From contig NZ_JANHKP010000021.1 of assembly GCF_024497955.1 (NCBI RefSeq), positions 59,403 through 123,402 on the forward strand: 64,000 bases of DNA, read 5' to 3'. Positions 25,830-33,854 of the stretch are shown here, in pieces; position 1 is the first letter of the stretch, and every line of letters begins with the position of its first letter. The DNA is from Streptomyces sp. C10-9-1. Its GTDB lineage: Bacteria; Actinomycetota; Actinomycetes; Streptomycetales; Streptomycetaceae. Below the pieces are notes generated by a model. The model did not search any database. It saw only the letters and a list, made by a program, of their open reading frames with translations, and was not told the origin of the DNA. Both the position numbers and the translations under genes were made by a program.

Positions 25830-27644
25830 CTATCCGGTGAGGCCCGGTGTGGCCAGGTCCTCGACGTCCACGAGTCCCTGATGGGCGGCGAGCCCGCGGT
25901 AGAGCGGGCTGTCGCGCAGCAGCGACGCGTGGGTGCCTTCGGCCGTCACCCTCCCGTCGGCCAGGACGATGATCCGGTCGCAGTCCACGAGGGGCGCGAG
26001 ACGGTGCGCGACCATGACCGTGGTGTGTCCGGCGGCCCGGCGGGACCGCAGGAGCCGCAGGAGCCTGGACTCGGTCTCCGAGTCGAGGCTCGACGTGGGT
26101 TCGTCGAGCAGCAGCAGCTCGTGGTCGTGGAGCAGGGCCCTGGCCCAGGCCAGACGCTGCCGCTGCCCGCCGGACAGCACGATGCCCGCGTCGCCCAGGT
26201 CCCGGTCCAGGCCGTCCGGGTGGTCGAGCAGTTCGCCCAGCTCCACGTCCCCGAGCACGGAGCGCAGTTCCTCGTCGGAGGCGCCGGGCGCCCCGAGCCG
26301 CAGGTTCTCCCGCAGGGACCCGGCGAACACCGGGGCGCCCTGCTCGACCATCGACAGACGCGACCGCACCGCTTCGTGCGACAGCTCCCCGACGTCCCTG
26401 CCGTCCACCCGGATCGTGCCGGACCCGTGCTCGTAGAAGCGCGCGATGAGCGCCAGGACCGTCGACTTGCCGCCTCCGGAGGGGCCCACGACGGCCGTGC
26501 AGGACCCCCGGGCCACCGTGAACGTCGCTCCGCCGAGCACGGGCGGACCCCCCTCGTACCGGAAGCCGACGTCACGGAACTCGACCATGCACGGGGTGAC
26601 CGCGGGCTCGCCCCCGCCGTCGGCCGGCACCCGAACGCCGGCCTCCCGGCCCGCACCCGCGCGCTCCTGCTCCGTCGGGATCTCCAGCACCTCACCCGCG
26701 CGGTCGGCCGCCGCCAGCCCGACCTGGACCGTGGTGAGCGCCCGGGTCGCCTGGTTGAGGGGGAGCACGATGCTGAACAGGTAGAGCAGGAAGGCGACCA
26801 GGTCGCCGAGGGCCATGCTGCCCGAGGAGACCCGGTACCCGCCGACGAGGAGCACCATGAACACGGCGATCTGGATGGCGGTGGTGACGGCGGGCTGTAC
26901 GACGGCCTCCCGGCGCGACAGCCTCAGCCCGGCCCGGTAGGCGTCACCGGCCCGGCGCGCGACCCGCTCGTACTCCCGCTCGGTGGCGTCGAACACACGG
27001 ATGGTGCGCACCCCTTGGAGGGCCCGCTCGAACTCGGCCGTCATCCGCCCGACGTGCTCCTGGGCGGTGCGGCTGATCCCCCGCAGCGAGGCCATGAGCG
27101 TCCACAGGGCGACGGCCGCGAGCAGCACCGAGGACAGCGTGATGGCCAGGAGCAGCGGGTCGATCAGCGCCAGCACGGTGATCGAGCCGATGCCCAGCAG
27201 CACGGCGGAGACGATGTCGAAGACTCCGTTGCTGATCACGGAGCGCAGCAGCGAGGTGTCGGTGCTGAGCCGGGAGATCAGATCGCCGAGGCGGCGCCGG
27301 TCGTACTCGACGATGGGCAGCCGCAGCAGCCGGCGCACGAGGGCCAGCCGGGTGTCGACGACGACGCCTTCGGCCAGCCGCTTGAGCAGGTACACCTGCG
27401 CCCCGGTGAGCACGGCCTCGGCGAGGGTGACGGCGGCGAGCAGGACCACGGGCGCGAGGAGCGCCCGCTGCTGCTCGGCGCCGGAGACGATGTCCCGCAC
27501 GATCAGGGGCTGGAGCAGCGGGACCACCGGGGCGAGCAGGGAGGCCGCGCAGCCCAGGAGGACCAGGTGCCGGCGGCCGTTGTCGCGGTCCCAGGCCAGT
27601 CGCCGGAGGGTGCGCAGCCCGGAGGCGGGCCGCTCGCGCCTCAT
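25830..27644 (-). CDS. ABC exporter, fused TMD-NBD half-transporter
   Basis: A 604-residue ABC export protein working as a homodimer in the membrane. Six transmembrane helices occupy residues 25-310, with the coupling region RRLGDLISRLSTDTSLLRSVISNG. The nucleotide-binding domain carries Walker A (GPSGGGKST, near 383), a Q-loop (EQGAPVFAGSLRENL), the signature LSGGQRQR (near 488), Walker B (LLLLDEPTSSLD) and the switch His (MVAHRLAPL). A Pro/Gly-rich linker of about 30 residues joins the domains. Its ATG overlaps the stop of the ThDP-enzyme gene (ATGA). There is no peptidase domain, so it is likely to export the finished or acylated product rather than process a leader. Confidence 0.92.
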   Translation of the reverse strand: MRRERPASGLRTLRRLAWDRDNGRRHLVLLGCAASLLAPVVPLLQPLIVRDIVSGAEQQRALLAPVVLLAAVTLAEAVLTGAQVYLLKRLAEGVVVDTRLALVRRLLRLPIVEYDRRRLGDLISRLSTDTSLLRSVISNGVFDIVSAVLLGIGSITVLALIDPLLLAITLSSVLLAAVALWTLMASLRGISRTAQEHVGRMTAEFERALQGVRTIRVFDATEREYERVARRAGDAYRAGLRLSRREAVVQPAVTTAIQIAVFMVLLVGGYRVSSGSMALGDLVAFLLYLFSIVLPLNQATRALTTVQVGLAAADRAGEVLEIPTEQERAGAGREAGVRVPADGGGEPAVTPCMVEFRDVGFRYEGGPPVLGGATFTVARGSCTAVVGPSGGGKSTVLALIARFYEHGSGTIRVDGRDVGELSHEAVRSRLSMVEQGAPVFAGSLRENLRLGAPGASDEELRSVLGDVELGELLDHPDGLDRDLGDAGIVLSGGQRQRLAWARALLHDHELLLLDEPTSSLDSETESRLLRLLRSRRAAGHTTVMVAHRLAPLVDCDRIIVLADGRVTAEGTHASLLRDSPLYRGLAAHQGLVDVEDLATPGLTG

Positions 27645-29410
27645 GTGTGCTCCCCGGGTCCCGCTCCGGTACCGCTGCCCCCCGCGTTCGCGGCGGGAGC
27701 CTGCCGCAGACTGGCGTGGATCTCGGGTTCCGAGGCCGCTCCGGCGACCGGCGGCCAGTCGTCGGCCGCGCACGGCACGCGCACCACCGCCACCCGGCCC
27801 TCCCGGGCCGCCGCCAGCGCGGCGGCGAGCGACCCGGCCGTATCCGCGGGCTCGTTGACCACCCAGGCGGCCACGCCGTGCTCCGGCTCAGGCCGCACGG
27901 GGGCACCGGCCGCGAACAGGTGCGGCCGGCCGCCGAGGTTGTCCACCATCCGTTGCAGCCACCCGTAGCCGCCGTTGTCCAGCACCACGTAGGTGACGGC
28001 GATCCCCTCCCGGACCAGGGTCGGCAGTTCGACCCGCAGGAGGTCGAAGGCGCCGTCTCCGACGATCGCCACGACGGGTGCGCCGGGAGCCGCGAGCTTG
28101 GCCCCGGCAGCCGCGGCGGCTCCGTAGCCGAGCGTGGTCTGCTCGGAGGGGACCACGCTGCGTGCGCCCTCGGGAAGGGTCAGGACCGGGTACAGGTACG
28201 ACCAGATGTCCATGAGCCCGTTCTCGTGCACGACCACGCTGCCGGGCTGGAGGAGGCGGGAGAGTTCACGCACGACGGACTTCACCCGGACCCGGTCCGC
28301 GGGCAGTTCGGGGTGGGCGGGTGAGGCGGCCCAGGACCTCAGGCGCTCGCGGGAGGCCGTGATCCGGGACAGCCAGCCGGCGTCGGCCTCCCGGTGCGCG
28401 AGGGCTGCCGCCCACTGCTCCGCCGCGGCCGCGGCCTCGCCGAGGACGAGCGGTCCGGGCCGGTCGTAGGAGAACTCCCCCGCCTCGACGTTGACCTGGC
28501 AGACCGGCACGCCGTCGGGCAGTCCCTCGGTGGCGGTCTCCTCCAGCCGGGACCCCAGCGCCACCACGACGTCGCAGTCGCCGAGGAGCTCCCGCACCGG
28601 CGGCAGGGCGTACAAGCCGGCGAGTCCGCAGTACAGCGGATGGGACTCGGCCACGCCGCCCCGGCCGCTCGCCGTGACCAGCAGGGCGGCGCCCAGCGCC
28701 TCGGCGAGGCGCTCGGCCGCGCCCTCCGCGCGCAGCCCGCCGCCCGCGACGACCACGGGCCGCCGGGCCCGCGCCACCTCGGCCGGGAGGTCCGGTGCCG
28801 TGTACCGGCCGGGCACCGGCGGCCCGGCGTCCAGCAGGGCCCGCTCCACGGAGACCGGCTCCGCAGCGAAGCCGTCGGGTATCTCCAGGAAGACCGGCCC
28901 CCGGGGCGCCTGCGCGACGAGCGCGGCGGCTCTGCGCAGCGCGGGCAGCAGCCGGCCGGTGTGGGTGACCCGTCCCGCCCACTTGGTCACCGGCGCGGCG
29001 AGCGCGAGCTGGGGCGCCTCCTGGAAGGCGCGGGCGCCGTCGGACTCGATCGCGGTGCCGCCCGCCAGCAGCAGCACGGGGCTGCATCCGCTGGCCGCCT
29101 CCAGCAGCCCCCCGACCGCGTTCGCGACAGCGGGCCCCTTGCCCACCACGCAGACGCCGATGCGCCCCGAGGTCAGGGCGTACCCGGACGCCATGTGCAC
29201 GGCCATGCGCTGGTCCCGGCACCACACCAGCCGGATGCCCGCGCGTTCGAAGGCGCCCACGACGAGCACGTCGTCTCCGGGGAGCCCGAACACGGTGTCC
29301 ACACCGCGGCAGGCGAGGAAGGCGGCCACGAGGTCCCAGGCCCCGTCGAAGGCGGCGGGGGCGGGCGTGCCGGAGGAGGCGGGGCGGTCGGTCGGTCGCT
29401 GCTCGTTCAT
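27641..29410 (-). CDS. ThDP-dependent enzyme of the acetolactate synthase/decarboxylase family
   Basis: A 589-residue thiamine-diphosphate enzyme with the usual PYR, middle and PP domains. The PP motif GDGAFDLLRVELPTLVREG...LDNGGYG (GDG near 447, N near 477) binds Mg-ThDP. In the PYR domain the usual H-E-Q-x-A catalytic segment reads WCRDQRMAVHMASGYA, so the activating Glu appears to be Asp (near residue 62). No FAD-specific loop is obvious. Family members decarboxylate 2-oxo acids or join an acyl anion to an aldehyde or ketone. The gene overlaps both neighbours by 4 bases, fixing it in the operon. The substrate is unknown; an acyloin-forming role with the aldehyde made by the ligase-dehydrogenase is inference. 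Confidence 0.85.
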   Translation of the reverse strand: MNEQRPTDRPASSGTPAPAAFDGAWDLVAAFLACRGVDTVFGLPGDDVLVVGAFERAGIRLVWCRDQRMAVHMASGYALTSGRIGVCVVGKGPAVANAVGGLLEAASGCSPVLLLAGGTAIESDGARAFQEAPQLALAAPVTKWAGRVTHTGRLLPALRRAAALVAQAPRGPVFLEIPDGFAAEPVSVERALLDAGPPVPGRYTAPDLPAEVARARRPVVVAGGGLRAEGAAERLAEALGAALLVTASGRGGVAESHPLYCGLAGLYALPPVRELLGDCDVVVALGSRLEETATEGLPDGVPVCQVNVEAGEFSYDRPGPLVLGEAAAAAEQWAAALAHREADAGWLSRITASRERLRSWAASPAHPELPADRVRVKSVVRELSRLLQPGSVVVHENGLMDIWSYLYPVLTLPEGARSVVPSEQTTLGYGAAAAAGAKLAAPGAPVVAIVGDGAFDLLRVELPTLVREGIAVTYVVLDNGGYGWLQRMVDNLGGRPHLFAAGAPVRPEPEHGVAAWVVNEPADTAGSLAAALAAAREGRVAVVRVPCAADDWPPVAGAASEPEIHASLRQAPAANAGGSGTGAGPGEHT

Positions 29411-30345
29411 GTGGTGTCGCCAGGGGTGTCGAGGAGCCGCCAGTACGGCTCGAACGGAGTGGGGGTGCCGTGCAGCAGCCTGCTGCGCAGGTTGCCGAGG
29501 AGGGTGCGGCGGGGCCGGTGCGCCACCAGCTTCAGGCGGCGTGCCTCGGTGTCCGAGGCGGGCCGCCCGAGGAGCACCCGTGCGGCCCGGAGGGTGCGCG
29601 GGGACACGCGGGAGAGCCCGGCCGCCGTCTCGTGCAGCAGCTCGCTGCCCATCCGGTCGAGCCGGCGCCTCCCCTCGGTTTCGCCCCAGCGCCGCACGGC
29701 CAGGCCGTAGGTGTTGAAGGTGCCCGCGGCGGCGTCCTCCCGGATGCTCCCGAGGTCGTCCTCCAGGTCGACGAACGCCATCAGCGGGCCGGTGAGCGCG
29801 CCGAGTTCACGCGCCCACGGCCTGCCCGTGAGTGCGGCCGCCACGGTGACGAAGGCCCTGATGTCGGAGCACCGGAGCCTCACCGCCCGGGCCAGGTCCT
29901 CCTCGTCGAAGGAGTCGGCCGAGGCGAGCAGTCGGGTTTCGAGCGCGAAGTACTCCTCCAGGCGCACCAGATGCCCCTCGACGGTCGCGTCGAGCAGGCC
30001 CATGGTCTTGAGGACCGTCCGGAAGTGCGCCGACCACCACGGGTCGGGCCGCTCGGCGCCGGAGAGCTGGTGGGCCTCGTAGGCCCAGTCCGCTTCGTAG
30101 ACCACGGCCCAGAGGTGGTGGAACAGCGGTGACACGAGGGCCCGGTCGGCGTCGCCGTAGCCCAGTGCGCGGAACACCGGGGCGAGCGAGCGGTAGACCT
30201 TGGCGCCCTTGACGTCGGCTGCCAGCGTGGTGCGCGGTGTCAGCCAGGCGGGACCGGTGGCCTCCTCGGAGGTGCCGTGCACGAGATGGGCCAGTGCGGG
30301 CACCCGGGCGGGTGCGGGCAGCCCGCCGAGCAGTCGGGGCGGCAT
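29407..30345 (-). CDS. divergent class I terpene-synthase-like alpha-helical protein
   Basis: A 312-residue, almost entirely alpha-helical soluble protein. Around residue 193 the segment DDLGSIRED matches the terpene-synthase NSE/DTE metal motif pattern (N/D)DxxSxxxE except that the last residue is Asp. It is followed by AAAGTFNTYGLAVRRWG, like the G-x-x-x-N segment that follows the motif in bacterial terpene cyclases. The position of the first acid motif is held by EADWAYE near residue 83 instead of DDxxD. IPP isomerase is encoded immediately upstream (TAGATG junction). I infer a class I isoprenoid synthase or prenyltransferase fold; the altered metal motifs mean activity could differ. An unrelated helical protein is the alternative. 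Confidence 0.5.
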   Translation of the reverse strand: MPPRLLGGLPAPARVPALAHLVHGTSEEATGPAWLTPRTTLAADVKGAKVYRSLAPVFRALGYGDADRALVSPLFHHLWAVVYEADWAYEAHQLSGAERPDPWWSAHFRTVLKTMGLLDATVEGHLVRLEEYFALETRLLASADSFDEEDLARAVRLRCSDIRAFVTVAAALTGRPWARELGALTGPLMAFVDLEDDLGSIREDAAAGTFNTYGLAVRRWGETEGRRRLDRMGSELLHETAAGLSRVSPRTLRAARVLLGRPASDTEARRLKLVAHRPRRTLLGNLRSRLLHGTPTPFEPYWRLLDTPGDTT

Positions 30346-30924
30346 CTAGGCGCTTCCCTTCCGCAGCCGGCAGGTCGCGTCCACGACCTGCCGCAGCCAC
30401 GGCGTGTACGAGGCCGCGCGCGGCCCGTCGAGGTCCCGCAGGATCTCGGCCGGCGCTCGCCAGGCGACCTCCGATGCCTCGTCGGGGTCGACGGCCGGGG
30501 CGTCGCCCTCGAAGCGGCCCACGAGCACGTGGTCGTACTCGTGCTCGACGTAGCCGCTGCCCGGGTCCTCGGCGCGGTAGACGAAGGTGCCCGCCGGGGA
30601 CAGGGCACCCGCCCTGATGCCGAGTTCCTCGGCCAGCCGGACCCGGGCGGCGTCGGCCGGAGCCTCACCCGGGGCGGGGTGTCCGCAGCAGGTGTTGGAC
30701 CACAGGCCGGGGAACCGCCGCTTTGTGCCGGCCCGCCGCTGGAGCAGCGCCTCGCCGCGGCCGTTGACGAGCATGACGGAGAACGCGCGGTGCAGGAGCC
30801 CGCCGGCCCGGGTGTGCGCCTCGTGCACCGTCGCCGTGAGGCCGGTCGCCCGGCCCTGCGTGTCGACGCGTTCGACCCGGAGCCCCTCCCGGCTCTCCTG
30901 GCTGTTGCTGGCTGAGCTGAGCAT
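30346..30924 (-). CDS. idi: isopentenyl-diphosphate delta-isomerase, type I
   Basis: A 192-residue Nudix-fold type I IPP isomerase interconverting IPP and DMAPP. The catalytic Cys lies in SNTCCGHPAPGE, and the acidic metal/catalytic site is seen in AEELGIRAGAL and YVEHEYDHVLVG. The N-terminal block LHRAFSVMLVNGRGEALLQRRAGTKRRFPGLWSN is standard. The last residues (LRKGSA) abut the terpene-synthase-like gene. GAGGAG precedes the ATG. A dedicated isomerase inside a lanthipeptide-type operon implies local demand for DMAPP or balanced prenyl-diphosphate supply. Confidence 0.93.
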   Translation of the reverse strand: MLSSASNSQESREGLRVERVDTQGRATGLTATVHEAHTRAGGLLHRAFSVMLVNGRGEALLQRRAGTKRRFPGLWSNTCCGHPAPGEAPADAARVRLAEELGIRAGALSPAGTFVYRAEDPGSGYVEHEYDHVLVGRFEGDAPAVDPDEASEVAWRAPAEILRDLDGPRAASYTPWLRQVVDATCRLRKGSA

Positions 30925-31017
30925 GCGCGCTCCTCGTGTCGTGCGTGTCCGTGCGGCCCGGGCGGGGTGCCCGGGCGGGGTGCCGGCGCTCGGCGCCGGC
31001 GGTGTCGTGCGCCGGTG

Positions 31018-31845
31018 TCAGGGCCCGGCGATGTGGTAGCCGCCGTCCGCCCACACGACGGAGCCGCTGGTCACCGGCATCCAGTCCGACAGGACGGCGC
31101 AGCAGGTCCTGGCGACGGCGGCCACGTCCCGGTCGTCCCAGCCCAGCGGCGCGTGCTCGGCCCAGTGGGCCGAGTCGAAGCCCGGGACGGAGGTGGCGGC
31201 GACCGTCCGCAGCGGCCCGGCGGCGACCAGGTTCACCCGGATCCGCTCCGGCCCCAGCTGCCGGGCGAGATAGCGCGCGACCGACTCCAGCGCCGCCTTC
31301 GACACGCCCATCCAGTTGTAGCCCTCCCAGGCGCGCTGCCCGTCGAAGTCGAGGCCGACGATCGAGGCGCCCCCGGCGAGCAGGCCCCGGCAGGCGTGGG
31401 TCAGCGACGCCAGCGAGTACGCCGACACCTCCAGCGAACGCGCCACGTCCGGCCAGGGCGCGGCCGCGAAGTCCTCGTCGAAGCAGGCGGGTGAGCCGTG
31501 GGCGACGGAGTGCACGATGCCGTCCAGGCCGTCCGTGTGCTCCCCCACCGCGGCGGCGAGCCGGTCCCGGTGGGCCGTGTCGGTGACGTCCAGCTCGATC
31601 ACGGGTACGGGCTCGGGCAGCCGGGCGCAGACGCGCTCGACCAGCGAGAGGCGCCCGAAGGCGGTGGCGATCACCTGGGCACCGGCGCGCTGGGCCTGCT
31701 CCGCGACGTGGTAGGCGATCGAGTTGGGGGTGAGGATCCCCGTGACCAGCAGCCGCTTTCCGGCCAGGAGACCCGGACCGCTCGCGGTCGCGTCCACCGG
31801 GTGCTTCACCTCGGGCATGTCGTTCACCTCGGACATCTCAGACAC
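31018..31845 (-). CDS. FabI-type enoyl-[acyl carrier protein] reductase
   Basis: A 275-residue enoyl-ACP reductase of the FabI/InhA class, reducing trans-2-enoyl thioesters with NAD(P)H. Diagnostic parts are RLLVTGILTPNSIAYHVAEQAQRAGA, FGRLSLVERVCARLP, ELDVT, SVAHG and the catalytic Tyr-x6-Lys in YNWMGVSKAALES. An N-terminal extension of about 25 residues (SEVNDMPEVKHPVDATASG) precedes the fold. GTG 31845 overlaps the FabG stop by 8 bases; ATG 31836 is an alternative. It is a cluster-specific copy and completes a reductive cycle with the adjacent FabF and FabG. Confidence 0.9.
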   Translation of the reverse strand: MSEMSEVNDMPEVKHPVDATASGPGLLAGKRLLVTGILTPNSIAYHVAEQAQRAGAQVIATAFGRLSLVERVCARLPEPVPVIELDVTDTAHRDRLAAAVGEHTDGLDGIVHSVAHGSPACFDEDFAAAPWPDVARSLEVSAYSLASLTHACRGLLAGGASIVGLDFDGQRAWEGYNWMGVSKAALESVARYLARQLGPERIRVNLVAAGPLRTVAATSVPGFDSAHWAEHAPLGWDDRDVAAVARTCCAVLSDWMPVTSGSVVWADGGYHIAGP

Positions 31846-32581
31846 CCATGCTCACCCCGCCGTCGACGGGAATGACGGCCCCGGTGATGTACCGGGCTTC
31901 GTCGCTGGCCAGATACGTGATCAGGGAGGCGACCTCCGCCACCGTCCCCGCACGCCGCAGCGGCACGGACGCGAGGAACTCCTGCCGCACCTTCTCGGGG
32001 AAGTCGCGGCCCATCTCGGTGTCGATGAGCCCGGGCATGATGACGTTCACCGTCGTCTTCCCGCGTGCGAGTTCACGCGCGAGCGTCCGGGCCAGGCCGA
32101 TCAGTCCCGACTTGCTCGCCGCGTAGTTGCCCTGGCCGACGCCGCCCAGCAGCGCGGCGGTGCTGGAGCAGAAGACGACCCGGCCGCGGGTGGAGCGCAG
32201 CAGGGGGCGGATGCCCGCCCGTACCGGGTAGAAGGCGCCCATGAGGTTCGCCTGGACGACCGTGGTGAACTCCTCGGCGGTCATCCGTGCCATCAGGTTG
32301 TCGCGGACGATCCCGGCGTTCACCACCAGGACGTCCAGTCCGCCCAGTTCCTCGACGGCCTGCGCCATCGCCTCCTCGACCGCCGTGTGCTCACCGACGT
32401 CGCAGGCCAGCGAGAGGGCGCCCGCGACGGGTGCCCCGGACCTGCTCAGCGAGACCACCGAGTCGCCCGCGGCGGCGAACCGGTCCACGACCTCACGTCC
32501 GATGCCCCGCGTCCCTCCGGTGACGACCACCTTCCGTGCGGGGCCCGCTTCCGGCGCGCGGGTGCCGCCGGGACTCAGCAT
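31838..32581 (-). CDS. FabG-type 3-oxoacyl-[acyl carrier protein] reductase
   Basis: A 247-residue SDR of the FabG type, reducing 3-oxoacyl thioesters with NADPH. Motifs are VVVTGGTRGIG, NAGIVRDNLMARMTAEEF, VFCSSTAALLGGVGQGNYAASKSGL (Ser-Tyr-Lys), MPGLIDTEM and the C-terminal YITGAVIPVDGG. The ATG lies inside the end of the FabF gene (7-base overlap ATGCTGA), so translation is coupled. Confidence 0.92.
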   Translation of the reverse strand: MLSPGGTRAPEAGPARKVVVTGGTRGIGREVVDRFAAAGDSVVSLSRSGAPVAGALSLACDVGEHTAVEEAMAQAVEELGGLDVLVVNAGIVRDNLMARMTAEEFTTVVQANLMGAFYPVRAGIRPLLRSTRGRVVFCSSTAALLGGVGQGNYAASKSGLIGLARTLARELARGKTTVNVIMPGLIDTEMGRDFPEKVRQEFLASVPLRRAGTVAEVASLITYLASDEARYITGAVIPVDGGVSMGV

Positions 32582-33804
32582 GCCGCCACCACCAGCACGG
32601 CGTTGTGGCCTCCGAAGCCGAACGAGTTGGACATGGCCACCCGCAGCGGATGCTCCTGGGCCGTGTGCGCGACGTAGTTCATCTCCGGGAACTCCGGGTC
32701 GTCGCAGTTGACGGTCGGCGGCGCCAGGCCGGTCTCCAGCGCCTTGACGCAGGCGATCAGCTCGACGGCGCCTGCGGCGCCGATCATGTGGCCGGTGGTC
32801 GACTTGGTCGAGCTGACCGGGATCCCCCGGGCCCGCTCGCCCAGCTCGGCCCGGATCGCCAGCGTCTCGGTGCGGTCGTTGAGCTGTGTGCTCGTGCCGT
32901 GCGCGTTGACGTAGTCGATCCCGCTCGGGTCCGTCCGCGCCGCGGCCAGTGCCCGCCGCATGGCGAACCGGGCCCCCAGCCCCTCGGGATGCGGTGCCGT
33001 GATGTGGTGGGCGTCGCTCGCCGCTCCGTAGCCGAGGATGCGGGCCAGCGGTGTGCTCCCGCGCCGGCGGACGCTGTCCTCGGACTCGAGCACCACCGCT
33101 CCCGCGCCCGAGGAGAGCACGAAGCCGTCCCGGGCCCGGTCGAAGGGGCGGCTGGCCGCCGCGGGGTCGTCGTTGTGCGTGCTGGTCAGTGCCCGGGTGG
33201 CGGCGGTGAGCGCCAGGTCCTTGCCGCTCATCGAGTCCTCGGCGCCGATCGCCACGACGATGTCCGCGTCACCCCGCTCGATGAGGCGGTGCGCCTCGCC
33301 GATGACGACCGTCCCCGACGCGCAGGCGGCCGACACCGCGAAGGACTCGCCCATCGCGCCGAGTTCCATCGACAGGTAGGCGGTCACGATGTCGATCGCG
33401 GCGTAGGCCGACAGATAGGGCCTCACCGCCCGTGCGCCCTTGGCGTCGAAGACGCGGACGGCGTCGGCGTCGAGCTTCGTGGTGCCGTACCCCGAGCCCA
33501 CGAGGACGGAGATGCGCTCCGGCGGGCAGACCCCCGGGGTGACGCCCGCCTGCCGGAGGGCCTCGTGGGCGGCGGCGACCGCGTACCGGGCGTAGGGGTC
33601 CATCCTGCGCACCTCGGTCCGGGGCATGTGCGCGGCGGGCTCGAACCCCCGTATCTCGCCGCCGATCGTGACGGGGCAGTCGCCGGTGTCGAAGCTCGTG
33701 ATGGCGCTGATCCCGCTGCGGCCGGCCACCATGGCCTCCCAGGTCTCGGCCACCGAGTTGCCCAGCGGGGTCAGCGCCCCGAGACCGGTCACGTACGAAC
33801 CCAT
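32575..33804 (-). CDS. FabF-type beta-ketoacyl synthase (KAS II-like)
   Basis: A 409-residue condensing enzyme. The Cys-His-His triad is in SAACASGT, NAHGTSTQLND and STKSTTGHMIGAAGAVE; GFGGHNAVLV closes the fold. It elongates an acyl thioester with malonyl-ACP. It is a single synthase, not a KS-alpha/CLF pair, and carries no fused domains. Together with the following reductases it could extend a fatty acyl chain for the pathway. No ACP or malonyl transferase gene is found in the operon, so these would be borrowed from primary metabolism. GGGAG precedes the ATG. Confidence 0.92.
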   Translation of the reverse strand: MGSYVTGLGALTPLGNSVAETWEAMVAGRSGISAITSFDTGDCPVTIGGEIRGFEPAAHMPRTEVRRMDPYARYAVAAAHEALRQAGVTPGVCPPERISVLVGSGYGTTKLDADAVRVFDAKGARAVRPYLSAYAAIDIVTAYLSMELGAMGESFAVSAACASGTVVIGEAHRLIERGDADIVVAIGAEDSMSGKDLALTAATRALTSTHNDDPAAASRPFDRARDGFVLSSGAGAVVLESEDSVRRRGSTPLARILGYGAASDAHHITAPHPEGLGARFAMRRALAAARTDPSGIDYVNAHGTSTQLNDRTETLAIRAELGERARGIPVSSTKSTTGHMIGAAGAVELIACVKALETGLAPPTVNCDDPEFPEMNYVAHTAQEHPLRVAMSNSFGFGGHNAVLVVAAC

Positions 33805-33854
33805 TACTCACTCCCAACAACCCGACGGCGGCGGAGCCGCCTTGAACGTCTGTG

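Noticed and set aside
22323..27968. A rightward open frame of 1881 codons opposite the acylase and exporter genes
   Set aside because: It is antisense to several clearly recognisable proteins, has Arg/Gly/Pro-rich low-complexity composition and no domain. Long shadow frames are expected from the high G+C at third codon positions.
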